Shown: one piece after another, positions 19,001 through 27,161 of the stretch
Position numbering within the stretch: position 1 is the stretch's first letter
How the letters are laid out: every line of letters begins with the position of its first letter
From: Sphingobacterium yanglingense
GTDB taxonomy: Bacteria > Bacteroidota > Bacteroidia > Sphingobacteriales > Sphingobacteriaceae
Length of the DNA stretch: 64,000 nt
Assembly (NCBI RefSeq): GCF_004363245.1
Contig: NZ_SNYV01000013.1
Span: 396,939-460,938, forward strand
Direction of reading: 5' to 3'
Position numbers and translations under genes: made by a program
The notes under the pieces: model-generated
Databases searched by the model: none
The model's input: the letters and a program-made list of their open reading frames with translations, nothing else
Told to the model about the DNA's origin: nothing

Positions 19001-19398
19001 ATGTCGCTTTTGCTTATCGATGGGGTGGACAGATGTATAACCAGACACTTCTGGACAAAGTGGAAAATGCAAATATTTACAACAATGTGGATAGACGCGT
19101 CTTGAATGATCGTTGGCGCAAGCCAGGTGACCAAAGTTTTTTTAAAGACATTGCTAACCCAGAAGTAACGCGTCCGAGTACCCGGTTTGTGGAGGATTGG
19201 AGCGAACTTACTTTATCAACTATTAATGTTGCGTATGAATTGGAACGTTTGAATTTTATACAGAAAATTGGGCTTCGCCGTGCAAAACTTGGTTTTAACG
19301 CCAATAATCTGTTTGTCATTTCTACGGTTAGGCAGGAGCGTGGTACCGATTACCCTTTCGCTAGGACGTTGTCTTCTACTTTACAAATACTTTTCTAA
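16024..19398 (+). CDS. SusC/RagA-family TonB-dependent receptor with STN domain, locus C
   Basis: 1124 residues. A hydrophobic signal (about 25-45, ending TLGQ) precedes an STN domain (about 47-122; SAIFRQIRQQSGYDFLYNKN), a carboxypeptidase-like domain (about 130-205), the plug (about 215-345; YRVASVTVLKDAASKSIYGS) and the barrel. The plug lacks the TGYQ.I.KER motif of the receptors in loci A, B and D and reads NGIFTRKKESFTGSA, so it belongs to another SusC subgroup; that fits its different downstream genes (DUF4843, PKD-like, TlpA). The next gene, SusD, begins 8 bp after its stop. Confidence 0.95.
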   Translation: MNKQLTNVIGDPPSRAHKIKSLMRFVWVLCSVVVLQSAAFPTLGQTINISEKNTSISAIFRQIRQQSGYDFLYNKNLIKDVKVTVKLNNASINQALEASLKGLGLTYKINDKIIFLERHQESAAKQDSMIYGLVIDQATNVRMPGVTITNVSTKVKAHTDVDGAFEIPGEKGTRLLVSYIGYETAEILVQTADYHITVNMKEAVNVMEDVVVNGIFTRKKESFTGSAATFGKEELLRVGNQNVIKSLANLDPSFKLVDNLQFGSDPNRLPDIQLRGQSGLPDLNSEFRSNPNLPLFIVDGFESTLQKVIDLDIYRVASVTVLKDAASKSIYGSRAANGVVVIETVRPAAGKLQISFNNNINVEVPDLRSYNLVNSMQKLDVELAAGIYSGAEPSDQVNQLRQYNRNLEAALSGVNTDWLAQPVRNGVGYRNSIRAEGGDAAFRYGVDLMHNKITGTMKGSDRNTLTGAIDLSYRLNNISINNILTITSNKANNSPYGSFENFARLNPYNSPFDRTGKLQKIANYNVKNGTETEGGVLLPDNIPVFNPLWNGYIGVLDNDAYTDIINNFNVDWRISSNLRINSRFSVTKQVTERNIFLPPDHTSFGNFTGEDVQRKGSYTKGNGSSILMNGNLNLSYLKQIDKHYITFNSGVDANTRESENLSYIIEGFKDKDINFPSYGLQYQTGSRLTGIESIRREAGAFASTNYSFDDRYLMDASLRFTGNSQFGTNNKWGTFWSLGLGWNIHKEKFIAEHNIFDQLRLRGTVGYTGSQDFESYLGMTTFQYIQDRTYLNGNGSFLVGMANPNLRWQRKKDNNVGLDMTTYGGKLNLTLEYYLSYTDGLLTQVSLPPSSGFQMYTANLGEVKNTGWEGRATYSIFKDVESRKSLSVYGTFAQNKNTLIKISNSLGAWNKGQDTIKSNLPKLRFIEGQSLNSIWAVRSLGIDPSTGREIYLTKDGDETFEWNADDQVAAGDLMPKLQGNLGFDLQLKGWQFNVAFAYRWGGQMYNQTLLDKVENANIYNNVDRRVLNDRWRKPGDQSFFKDIANPEVTRPSTRFVEDWSELTLSTINVAYELERLNFIQKIGLRRAKLGFNANNLFVISTVRQERGTDYPFARTLSSTLQILF

Positions 19399-19406
19399 TT
19401 AATCCT

Positions 19407-20870
19407 ATGGAAACTATAAAAAAATATAAATCATTTATTTGGCTTTCCGCGCTGGCTTTTACGGTGTGCATTTCTTCATGCAATAAATGGCTGGATGTGG
19501 ATCCCGATTCGAGGGTCAAAGACGACAAGTTTTTTGCAGAAGAAGCGGGCTTTAAGAATCTATTGAATGGCGCATATATCACGATGGGTGATACCGAGGC
19601 CTACGGTCGGGAGCTTTCTTACGGATTGGTCGATGTATTGGCGCATACTTACACTTGGTTGCAGAATTCTGATGCCAGAAGACCCTATATAGATGCCATG
19701 GATGGCTTATATGCTAATGCACCGACCCAACAGTTAATACATAATGCTTGGTCTAAAAGCTATAATGTGATTGCTAATCTGAACATATTGATGGAGCGGC
19801 TTGAAAATGCAGATCGATCGATATTTCAACCGAAGAATTATGAAATTATAAAAGGAGAAGCCTATGGTCTGCGAGCTTTTCTGCATTTTGACTTACTCCG
19901 TCTTTTCTCCACAAGCTATTTAGCGGGAGGCGAGAATTTACCGGCTATTCCCTACAAAAAAATGTACGGAACATCCCTGACTCCCGTTTCTACAGCCAAG
20001 GAAGTGGTTAATGAAATTCTTTCAGATTTAAAAGTGGCCGAAGAATTATTAAAAGTTGATCCTATATTCACAGGCGAAGTAATAGCTACTACTACCGACG
20101 AAGGATACCTTAGCGAGCGCAAACTTAGATTTAACTACTATGCGGTCAAAGCATTGCAAGCGCGGGTTTATCAATGGATCGGAGACAGTGCGAATGCGCT
20201 CTCGGCAGCTAAGACGGTAATCGATGTGAGCTCAACCAAGTTTCCATGGGTGCTGAACTCCGCGCTAACCGGTGAAGAAATCGTCAAAGACCGGGTGTTT
20301 ACTACGGAATTTGTATTTGGCCTCTATCAACCCAAAATGTTGGAAAATCAAACAGGCTATCTGACGGAATTGTCCGCTGTTACAGGTATAGGTTTGGTTA
20401 TGAGCGCAGCTACTCGCGACCAGATCTATCCAGTCAGCGAATCAGCCGCCGACGTACGTGCAGTTTACCTTCTCCGGTTCGAAGGATCCAATACCTACCT
20501 AGGGCGATTGGAACAGCATGCGGATAGGGTAGAGCGATTTTCTAAGCGGATGCCGATTATCCGAATTCCCGAGATGTATTATATCGCAGCGGAAGCTGAA
20601 GCAATAAGTAATCCAGCAAAAGCTGTCGAATATCTGGCTACGGTACGGAGCATGCGTGGTGTAAGCGGTTCACTGTCTCCTGCTCTTACAAGCGAGCAGA
20701 TTAATGCGGAAATACAAAAGGAAATGCGTAAAGAATATGCCTCCGAAGGCCATTTATTTTATTATTATAAGCGCCTGAATAAAACAGCCGTTCCTGGTCA
20801 TGTAGGACCATATAATACAGCAAGATATAAACTTCCTTTACCTCCGGCAGAAATTGAGTTTGGAATTTAA
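19407..20870 (+). CDS. SusD/RagB-family outer-membrane lipoprotein, locus C
   Basis: 487 residues with lipobox ISSC (acylated Cys25) followed by NKWLDVDPDSRVKDDKFF, typical of the SusD subgroup with a WLDV start. Later motifs: GEAYGLRAFLHFDLLRLFS and EMRKEYASEGHLFYYYKRLN. It should be the lid of the locus C SusC. The next gene begins 10 bp after its stop (the frame of the next gene even reaches back into this one), so the operon continues. Confidence 0.94.
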   Translation: METIKKYKSFIWLSALAFTVCISSCNKWLDVDPDSRVKDDKFFAEEAGFKNLLNGAYITMGDTEAYGRELSYGLVDVLAHTYTWLQNSDARRPYIDAMDGLYANAPTQQLIHNAWSKSYNVIANLNILMERLENADRSIFQPKNYEIIKGEAYGLRAFLHFDLLRLFSTSYLAGGENLPAIPYKKMYGTSLTPVSTAKEVVNEILSDLKVAEELLKVDPIFTGEVIATTTDEGYLSERKLRFNYYAVKALQARVYQWIGDSANALSAAKTVIDVSSTKFPWVLNSALTGEEIVKDRVFTTEFVFGLYQPKMLENQTGYLTELSAVTGIGLVMSAATRDQIYPVSESAADVRAVYLLRFEGSNTYLGRLEQHADRVERFSKRMPIIRIPEMYYIAAEAEAISNPAKAVEYLATVRSMRGVSGSLSPALTSEQINAEIQKEMRKEYASEGHLFYYYKRLNKTAVPGHVGPYNTARYKLPLPPAEIEFGI

Positions 20871-20880
20871 AATTACAGAT

Positions 20881-21624
20881 ATGGAAAAGTATTATTTTAT
20901 TGTAATTGCGTTGATCTTCTTTTTTTCTTGTAAAAAGAATGATCAAGCCCCCTTTTTCGACGCGAATACCTCCATCAGTATATCGGGAGATAAACAGCAA
21001 GGGACAAAGGCCGATTCCCTGGTATATTCTTTTGCCGTCCAACCGTCTTCCTTGCAGGAGACGAATATCAAAATTCATGTTCGTACCGTCGGGAATATAG
21101 TAGATAGCGATCGAGAGTTCAGTTTGGTGATTAATCCAACATTGACCACAGCTGAAGATGCAGAGTTTGAGTTTCCAAAAGTCTTCACCATGCCGGCAAA
21201 TGCGAGTACGACGACGATTAATGTAAAAATTAAAAGAAGCGAACGCCTTAAAGCGACAAATGCAAAACTCGTTATTGATGTCGCCGAAAATAAGGAGTTT
21301 AAACCAGCACCAATATTTAAAAGTTTAACAGATCCCTATCAGACAAATCGCTTTTCAATAGTATGGACAGATGTGCTTACAAAGCCAGCCGAGTGGGACG
21401 ATGGCGTATACTTTCTCTATATGTTTGGCGAATGGAGTAAAACCAAGCACCAACTTATCATCGACGCGACAGGTCGAGCCTCCTACACGGATTTAGTACC
21501 TTTTGAGGAAGAGTGGTATGCTATTCTTGCGAAGTCTTCAGCCTGGTTGGCCGAATACAATGCAGCACATCCAGACGACCCCTTGGTCGATGAGCATGGA
21601 GATATTGTCGAGTTCTACTTTTAA
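20881..21624 (+). CDS. DUF4843-family lipoprotein
   Basis: 247 residues from ATG 20881; the frame is open from 20854 but that extension overlaps the SusD gene and would bury the signal peptide. Lipobox FFSC gives acylated Cys17. The rest is beta-rich with NTSISISGD and a long middle region of the DUF4843 type, a family found almost only after SusD in Bacteroidota operons of this layout. It is likely a surface-exposed accessory of the SusCD pair, perhaps helping to bind ligand; the biochemical role is not known. The PKD-like lipoprotein follows 16 bp later. Confidence 0.85.
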   Translation: MEKYYFIVIALIFFFSCKKNDQAPFFDANTSISISGDKQQGTKADSLVYSFAVQPSSLQETNIKIHVRTVGNIVDSDREFSLVINPTLTTAEDAEFEFPKVFTMPANASTTTINVKIKRSERLKATNAKLVIDVAENKEFKPAPIFKSLTDPYQTNRFSIVWTDVLTKPAEWDDGVYFLYMFGEWSKTKHQLIIDATGRASYTDLVPFEEEWYAILAKSSAWLAEYNAAHPDDPLVDEHGDIVEFYF

Positions 21625-21640
21625 AAATTAGTAAGTCATT

Positions 21641-23116
21641 ATGAAAAAACTGAAAATAGTAAATGCATTCGCGTTTCTCGCTTTTATATTATCGATTGCT
21701 GCCTGTAAAAAGGACCATGGTAACTACGATTATAAAGAGCTACCCCTTTTCCAAATAGACACTTCGGGGATGTCAGGCATTTTTGAAACCATTCAAAACC
21801 AGCCATTGACTATCTCGCCCAAAATTAGATTTGAAGGTAATGAGAGCCAGCTTCAGTATTTATGGCGTCTTTACGATGGAGGCGAAGTGCCCGTCATTGA
21901 CACCTTGTCTAACGTACGGGATTTCGATGAGTCAATCCATAGAGAGCCAGGGAACTATACGTTAGAATTACGTGTGCAGCAAAAGGAGGATAAACGCATG
22001 CAGATTGCGACTTTCCGCGTCAGAGTTCAATCACCTGGTTCTTATCCTTCGGGCTGGCTGATTGCCTATAATGAGGGAAGCGTGGCCGATTTTGATTTAA
22101 TTACCGCTCCTCAATTTCTGACAGCAGGGATCAAAGACACTGTTTACAAAGCATTATATGCGACGGCCAATGGTGCTATAATTCCTGGAAGCATTGTCCA
22201 GCTTCGTATTGCCAGGGATTTTTCTAATGGTTCTTTGCAAAGTATATTTTTAAGTACGAACGAAACCAGTGTACAAATGTCTCACAATACCTTTCTGCAT
22301 ACGAAGGGATTTAATAACATGTTTACTGATCTACCTAACATTACCAAGCCTCAATTTATAAATGACGCAGGTGATGCGATTGTAAATAACGGTGTGGTTT
22401 ATTCTGGTCTACAAGGAATCTACTTAGCCAGATTACTTGCTCCTAATGCCGCACCGTATACTGCAGCCCCGATGTTGCACCAGTATCTGAATTATGCGAC
22501 AGCATTTTATGATACGCAACAAAAACGTTTTCTGCAAATACCAGAGATGGGTTCGCTGGCTATGGATTTAAGTAGCGATGGGCTGTTTGATGTGAGCGAC
22601 ATTGGCATGGACCATCTTTTGTACACCCCAGGATTTCCGGTATCCACTTCCACTCGAGGTATGTGGAATGTTTTTAAAGACGATGCCGACCGTCGCTTTC
22701 TATTAGCGACCGATCTGAGTGCCGACACTGCCTTGGCAAAGATTAACATTACGGCTGCGCCAAATATCAAACAGGCCAAGTTCTTTCAGGCGGGTTATTT
22801 GAGCGCCTACTGTCTCTATGCCGACGATCACAAGATCTATCGCATCCAGCCTGATATGAGATCCGGAACGACCTCAATTAATACAGAATCAGGGTTTGCT
22901 GTGACTGGAGATGAAGTTATAGTATCCATGAAAATTTTTAGGGCCAATAGCAATGCGCTCAATCATAAAGGACTGTTCGTTGCGACCTGGAAAGAGACCG
23001 AACAAGAAGGGAAATTATATTTGCTTCCTTTGAATGAAGTAAGTGGCGAAATTGGTTTACAGCCCTTAAAAGTATGGACTGGTTTAGGAAAGATCAGGGA
23101 TATGGGATTTAAGTAA
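21641..23116 (+). CDS. PKD-like family lipoprotein of the locus C operon
   Basis: 491 residues, lipobox IAAC (acylated Cys22) then KKDHGNYDYKELPLF, a signature of the Bacteroidota PKD-like lipoprotein family that follows DUF4843. The N-terminal third reads as an Ig/PKD-type beta-sandwich (SQLQYLWRLYDGGEV, GNYTLELRVQQ); the rest may form a beta-propeller-like repeat. The set SusC-SusD-DUF4843-PKD-like-TlpA recurs in Sphingobacteriales. A surface role in ligand binding is inferred. Confidence 0.85.
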   Translation: MKKLKIVNAFAFLAFILSIAACKKDHGNYDYKELPLFQIDTSGMSGIFETIQNQPLTISPKIRFEGNESQLQYLWRLYDGGEVPVIDTLSNVRDFDESIHREPGNYTLELRVQQKEDKRMQIATFRVRVQSPGSYPSGWLIAYNEGSVADFDLITAPQFLTAGIKDTVYKALYATANGAIIPGSIVQLRIARDFSNGSLQSIFLSTNETSVQMSHNTFLHTKGFNNMFTDLPNITKPQFINDAGDAIVNNGVVYSGLQGIYLARLLAPNAAPYTAAPMLHQYLNYATAFYDTQQKRFLQIPEMGSLAMDLSSDGLFDVSDIGMDHLLYTPGFPVSTSTRGMWNVFKDDADRRFLLATDLSADTALAKINITAAPNIKQAKFFQAGYLSAYCLYADDHKIYRIQPDMRSGTTSINTESGFAVTGDEVIVSMKIFRANSNALNHKGLFVATWKETEQEGKLYLLPLNEVSGEIGLQPLKVWTGLGKIRDMGFK

Positions 23117-23158
23117 TGATATTTTAAAACGAATTAAATAATAAATAAACTAAATGCT

Positions 23159-24241
23159 ATGAGAATATTAGGAATAATTATTTTGAGTGTCTTTGCGTTA
23201 GCAATGAATGCTCATGGACAAAAACAGTATACAATAAATGGGTATTTGCCCGGGTACAAGTATTCAAAAATATACTTGCGCAAGGCTCACGATGTAGACT
23301 CTACAATAGTTAAAAATGGTAGATTTGTATTTAGAGGGACGGTATCAGAACCTACTTCCTCTGCCTTTTCTGACCGAAAAGAGGAGGTCAGATCATTTAT
23401 CCTGGAGGGCGGTACCTATACCATAACAGGTGATAGTAGTTTGAATACGGCTCAGATGACGGGTGCCGGTCCGACGGAGCTTCAACGTCTAGCTTTAGAA
23501 CAATCAAAGGAGCCGATAAATCAGAAACTGAAATTATTAGAATCACAAATGATTCATCAACTGACGAAAAAAGATACTGCGGCCGCTATCAAGACAAGTG
23601 ACGAAATGAGGTCGCTATTCAGTGATTTGGACAAAATTGACATGGATTTCATTGTTAATCATCCGAAAAGTTTTCTTAGCTTTTTCATGATTTGGATCAT
23701 GTCGCAGGTTGATGACCCTGCTAAGGCCCATCTACTGTATGATAAACTGGATCCATCAGTAAAGAATTCCGCTGTTGGTAAACGTGGCAAAGCTGCTTTT
23801 GATAAGCAAAGAGCGGTAGCTGTGGGAAGTCAGGCGCTTGATTTTACAGAAAGTGATATAAACGGTAAGCCGTTTACACTTTCGAGTCTTCAAGGCAAGT
23901 ATGTTTTCTTGGATTTCTGGGCAAGTTGGTGTGGGCCTTGCAGAGCAGAACACCCAGCACTCAAACAGGCCTATGAAAATTTTAAAGATGAAGCTTTCAC
24001 CATTGTAAGTGTTTCGTTGGATAGAGATAAGGATTTGTGGTTGAATGCTATTAAAAATGATGGACTTCCAACGTGGCACCATGTGTCTGATCTTAAGGGG
24101 TTTAACAGCGTATCGGCAGAGTTGTATAGTATTTCTGCCATTCCATTTAATATATTGATAGATCCTGAGGGTATTATAATTGCAAAAAATCTTCGTGGTG
24201 AAGACCTTGAGAATTCTTTAAATCAAATATTTAGAAAGTAG
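23159..24241 (+). CDS. TlpA-like thiol-disulfide oxidoreductase with DUF4369-type N-terminus
   Basis: 360 residues. Signal peptide (1-20, ending AHGQ); an N-terminal beta-sandwich domain of the DUF4369 type (about 22-115: GYLPGYKYSKIYLRKAHDVD); a helical linker; and a redoxin/TlpA domain (about 222-360) with active-site WCGPC, cysteines 258 and 261. A cis-proline loop (SAIPFN) is present, so the domain should be redox-active in the periplasm. First of three thioredoxin-fold genes closing locus C. Such proteins keep partner thiols reduced, for example for metal or haem-like ligands or for folding of secreted proteins; the partner is unknown. Confidence 0.92.
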   Translation: MRILGIIILSVFALAMNAHGQKQYTINGYLPGYKYSKIYLRKAHDVDSTIVKNGRFVFRGTVSEPTSSAFSDRKEEVRSFILEGGTYTITGDSSLNTAQMTGAGPTELQRLALEQSKEPINQKLKLLESQMIHQLTKKDTAAAIKTSDEMRSLFSDLDKIDMDFIVNHPKSFLSFFMIWIMSQVDDPAKAHLLYDKLDPSVKNSAVGKRGKAAFDKQRAVAVGSQALDFTESDINGKPFTLSSLQGKYVFLDFWASWCGPCRAEHPALKQAYENFKDEAFTIVSVSLDRDKDLWLNAIKNDGLPTWHHVSDLKGFNSVSAELYSISAIPFNILIDPEGIIIAKNLRGEDLENSLNQIFRK

Positions 24242-24253
24242 ATAACTCGGGAT

Positions 24254-25501
24254 ATGAACAAAATAAGCTTTCTATTGGTTACTATACTGATCCCATTTTT
24301 CTTAGTTGCACAAAATACAGGAATTCAGTTTACGAACGCTTCTTCTTGGAAGGAAGTGCTCGATCTGGCGCGTGCAGAGGGAAAATACATATTTGTGGAT
24401 TGTCACACCACCTGGTGCGCGCCTTGTAAAGCGATGTCGAGCGAGATATTTCCTATGCAGGAAGTTGGTGATTTCTTTAATAAGCGATTTATCTCGGTTT
24501 ATCTTCAGATGGACACTTCCAAAAAAGATAATGATTTTGTGAAAGGATGGTATTCGGATGCATCAATGATTAAAAATAACTATACGGTCAAGAACTATCC
24601 TACTTTTCTATATTTCAGTCCAGATGGTGCGCTTGTTCATCGTACCGTAGGATCACTGACTGCGGATCGTCTGATCGATGAGGGAAATGCGGCTATGAAT
24701 CCCGAAAGACAATATATGACGCTAATGAAAAAGGTGGAGAGGGAAGATGTTTCTCCGCGTGAATTACGTAATGGAGCCAAAGCAGCACAGGCTGCATATG
24801 AAAAAGATAAGGCGGCTAAACTCGCACTTCGGAGTATGGAAGCCGGTACCATTAATGATTTTTTGTCTAAAGAAGGGTTTGAATTTTTAAGTTTTTACAC
24901 AGTTAATAGTCAAACTACTACCGATGTGGGCTTTAGAATGATCTTGGAAAATAGTGATTTGATCGATAGTACTATTGGTAAAAATGCCTCTGCACAGGTA
25001 ATTACAGAAATGTTGGGTAAGGAGGTAAGAGGTGAAATAGACGAAGCAAAGGATCCTAATTGGGATAAAATTCTTGATTTTTTACAATCAAAGTACCCAC
25101 GATATGCCGAGCGAACTCTATTTGCTGAAAAGACAAGATATTTTTCCCAGAACTTACTTTGGAACGAATTTGTAATGACGATTGAGGAACGGTTAAAAAG
25201 CGATCCGCTATCAATTGACAGCGAAAGCTTGTCAAATTTCGTATTGCTAATTGCTACAGGGGATAAGGTTGATGAGCAGGGGCATATGGCAGGATTAAAA
25301 TGGAGTAAACAAGTATTGGCTATTGATGAACAAACAGCAGAAAGGCTGTTTTTCCATGCGGTACTTTTTTATAAGCTCGGCAAACAGCAGGAAGCGGTTG
25401 CATGGCAACAAAAGGCAGTCGATGAAGCTTCGGATGAAGATCAGCCTTGGTTTCAGGAGGTATTGAAAAAAATGTCTGGGGGGCAAGAGTTAGGCTTTTA
25501 A
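24254..25501 (+). CDS. Thioredoxin-family protein with long helical C-terminus
   Basis: 415 residues: signal peptide (1-19, ending LVAQ), a thioredoxin domain of the DsbD-gamma/thioredoxin_7 type (about 25-145) with WCAPC (Cys55, Cys58), KGKYIFVD-like first strand (EGKYIFVDCHTT) and cis-proline VKNYPTF, and then about 260 residues of mostly helical sequence ending in a TPR-like stretch (ERLFFHAVLFYKLGKQQEAV). It starts 12 bp after the TlpA gene. The long C-terminus may be a protein-binding platform. Periplasmic location is inferred from the signal peptide. Confidence 0.9.
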   Translation: MNKISFLLVTILIPFFLVAQNTGIQFTNASSWKEVLDLARAEGKYIFVDCHTTWCAPCKAMSSEIFPMQEVGDFFNKRFISVYLQMDTSKKDNDFVKGWYSDASMIKNNYTVKNYPTFLYFSPDGALVHRTVGSLTADRLIDEGNAAMNPERQYMTLMKKVEREDVSPRELRNGAKAAQAAYEKDKAAKLALRSMEAGTINDFLSKEGFEFLSFYTVNSQTTTDVGFRMILENSDLIDSTIGKNASAQVITEMLGKEVRGEIDEAKDPNWDKILDFLQSKYPRYAERTLFAEKTRYFSQNLLWNEFVMTIEERLKSDPLSIDSESLSNFVLLIATGDKVDEQGHMAGLKWSKQVLAIDEQTAERLFFHAVLFYKLGKQQEAVAWQQKAVDEASDEDQPWFQEVLKKMSGGQELGF

Positions 25502-25531
25502 AAAATTAATGTAAATCAAATTTAAATATAT

Positions 25532-26644
25532 ATGAAACGTATTCTATTAATATTAATACTCGTTTGTCCATTATTTATGTTTGGACAGGATAAAAAATCT
25601 AAACTATTTGTTATCAACGGGGATTTTAAGAATTTGACTGAGAATCCAAGCAAAATTACTGTCATTGGAACTATTGGAGGCAAGGAGTTACAACGTGCCG
25701 AATTTCCCGTTGAGGACGGGAAGTTTGAAATAGCAATTGATCATCCCAATTTTGATAATTTAATTCTCTGGTTTGAGGACGTTGAATTTGAGGGGGCGAC
25801 CAGAGAACCACTTCATGTATATGGCAAGAATGGCGATACTTTTACCATTAAAGGTGATGTCAAAAATGTCTCCGCCGCACATATAGAGGGAGGAAGTACG
25901 ATCAGCAATGAACAAACTAAGCTCGCTATGTTATATGTAAGGGATGTCAGGTCAGAGAAAATGAACGATTATGAGTTTATCAAAAAATATCCCAATAGCA
26001 TTCATGGTGCGGACGAAGTATATCTTCGAAGCCTCTGGATGTCTGCCGAGACCGTTGGATCCATTTACAATCCGCTTACCGATGTGGTGAAAAATTCGCC
26101 TCAAGGTAAGTTACTTGCTAAACGCTATGGGGTTCTGCAAAGCATTGCAAATGGAGCAATAGCACCGGATTTTGATGGGGATAAATATTTAGATGGATCT
26201 AAAGCAAGCCTCAAGGATCTTCGCGGAAAGCACGTTCTACTGGAGTTTTGGGGAAGCTGGTGTGGAGTGTGTCGCGAAGAACATCCACTTTTTAAAAAAA
26301 TTTATGAAAAGTACAAGGATAAAGGATTTGAAATTGTTAGTGTATCGCAAGAAAATGGCGACGACATAGAAGTACTTCGAAAAAGTTGGAAGAAGGCTAT
26401 AGACATGGACAGTATAGGGATGTGGAAACATGCCCTGGACAATGAAACCTCAACCGGTAAAATGAAGATGACCGAAAAATACGGAATATTAGCTTTCCCT
26501 ACACTCGTTCTGATTGGACCTGATGGTAAGATTATTGACCGATTTCTTCCAGCCACACACAATGTAACGAAGGAAGAACTTGGCGTGCGCGATACGGAAG
26601 AATTAGAACGTAGAATAGAATCCGTAATGTCAGGAGGAGTGTAG
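25532..26644 (+). CDS. TlpA-like thiol-disulfide oxidoreductase, second copy
   Basis: 370 residues: signal peptide (1-18, ending MFGQ), DUF4369-like beta-sandwich (about 22-125), linker, and TlpA domain (about 212-350) with WCGVC (Cys244, Cys247) and cis-proline LAFPTL. It differs from the first copy in the residues between the cysteines (GV instead of GP), which normally changes the redox potential. It is the last gene of the locus C operon; a strong RNA hairpin lies about 220 bp further on. Confidence 0.92.
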   Translation: MKRILLILILVCPLFMFGQDKKSKLFVINGDFKNLTENPSKITVIGTIGGKELQRAEFPVEDGKFEIAIDHPNFDNLILWFEDVEFEGATREPLHVYGKNGDTFTIKGDVKNVSAAHIEGGSTISNEQTKLAMLYVRDVRSEKMNDYEFIKKYPNSIHGADEVYLRSLWMSAETVGSIYNPLTDVVKNSPQGKLLAKRYGVLQSIANGAIAPDFDGDKYLDGSKASLKDLRGKHVLLEFWGSWCGVCREEHPLFKKIYEKYKDKGFEIVSVSQENGDDIEVLRKSWKKAIDMDSIGMWKHALDNETSTGKMKMTEKYGILAFPTLVLIGPDGKIIDRFLPATHNVTKEELGVRDTEELERRIESVMSGGV

Positions 26645-27161
26645 AAATCCAATACGGATATACTACTCGTTCTGATTTGCTGTGTTAGCCGCTTTTTTAG
26701 AGAATTTACTATCTTAGATTTGTTTAAACAGGTTGAAGAAGACTAAAATAGAAGGCGTTTTTGTAATATTTTTTCCTCTTGATAGTGTAATTATGGTTAA
26801 ACCCTTATTCGAAAGGTTTGAAAATTGGGTTATCCAATATCTTTCAAGATCCTAAATGGTCAATTCGCTGAAGTTTCAATGAGCTAATAATAACTAATTG
26901 AGACTTCAGTGAATTCTTATGTTTTCTCGTTAAGGAAATAATACCTTCAATTTGAAAAACTGATACCTTGGGGATCATTCTTGCTTCTTTTCCGAATAAT
27001 TTGCGGAGATATACGCTAATCAATTGATTTGTCGATTTTTTTGACTAAAAATCGGCAAGATCAAACTTCTTTTTCTTGAATGTCGTGTTACTTCTTGTCT
27101 TTTTATCAGCTGGTTAAGATATTTGTTATGTAGCTATTTCATAACCCTTAGATAAATTGCA
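26645..27161. other. Intergenic region after locus C, no gene
   Basis: 517 bp, A/T-rich. The only clear structure is the 19-bp hairpin at 26862-26915 (separate entry). I see no open frame of note, no repeat shared with the rest of the window and no convincing terminator directly after the TlpA gene. Confidence 0.5.
26862..26915 (+). ncRNA. Long RNA hairpin with plus-strand G-U pairs
   Basis: Arms 26862-26880 and 26897-26915 pair over 19 bp without a mismatch if two G-U pairs (G26867-U26910, U26875-G26902) are allowed; the loop is 16 nt. Both wobbles work only in plus-strand RNA. There is no T run after it, so it is not a normal terminator. It may be a processed 3' UTR of the locus C operon, a small RNA, or a transcription-stop structure of another type. 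Confidence 0.45.

Noticed and set aside
20701..21078. 125-codon minus-strand frame
   Set aside because: Antisense to the SusD/DUF4843 junction with no domain; a shadow frame.
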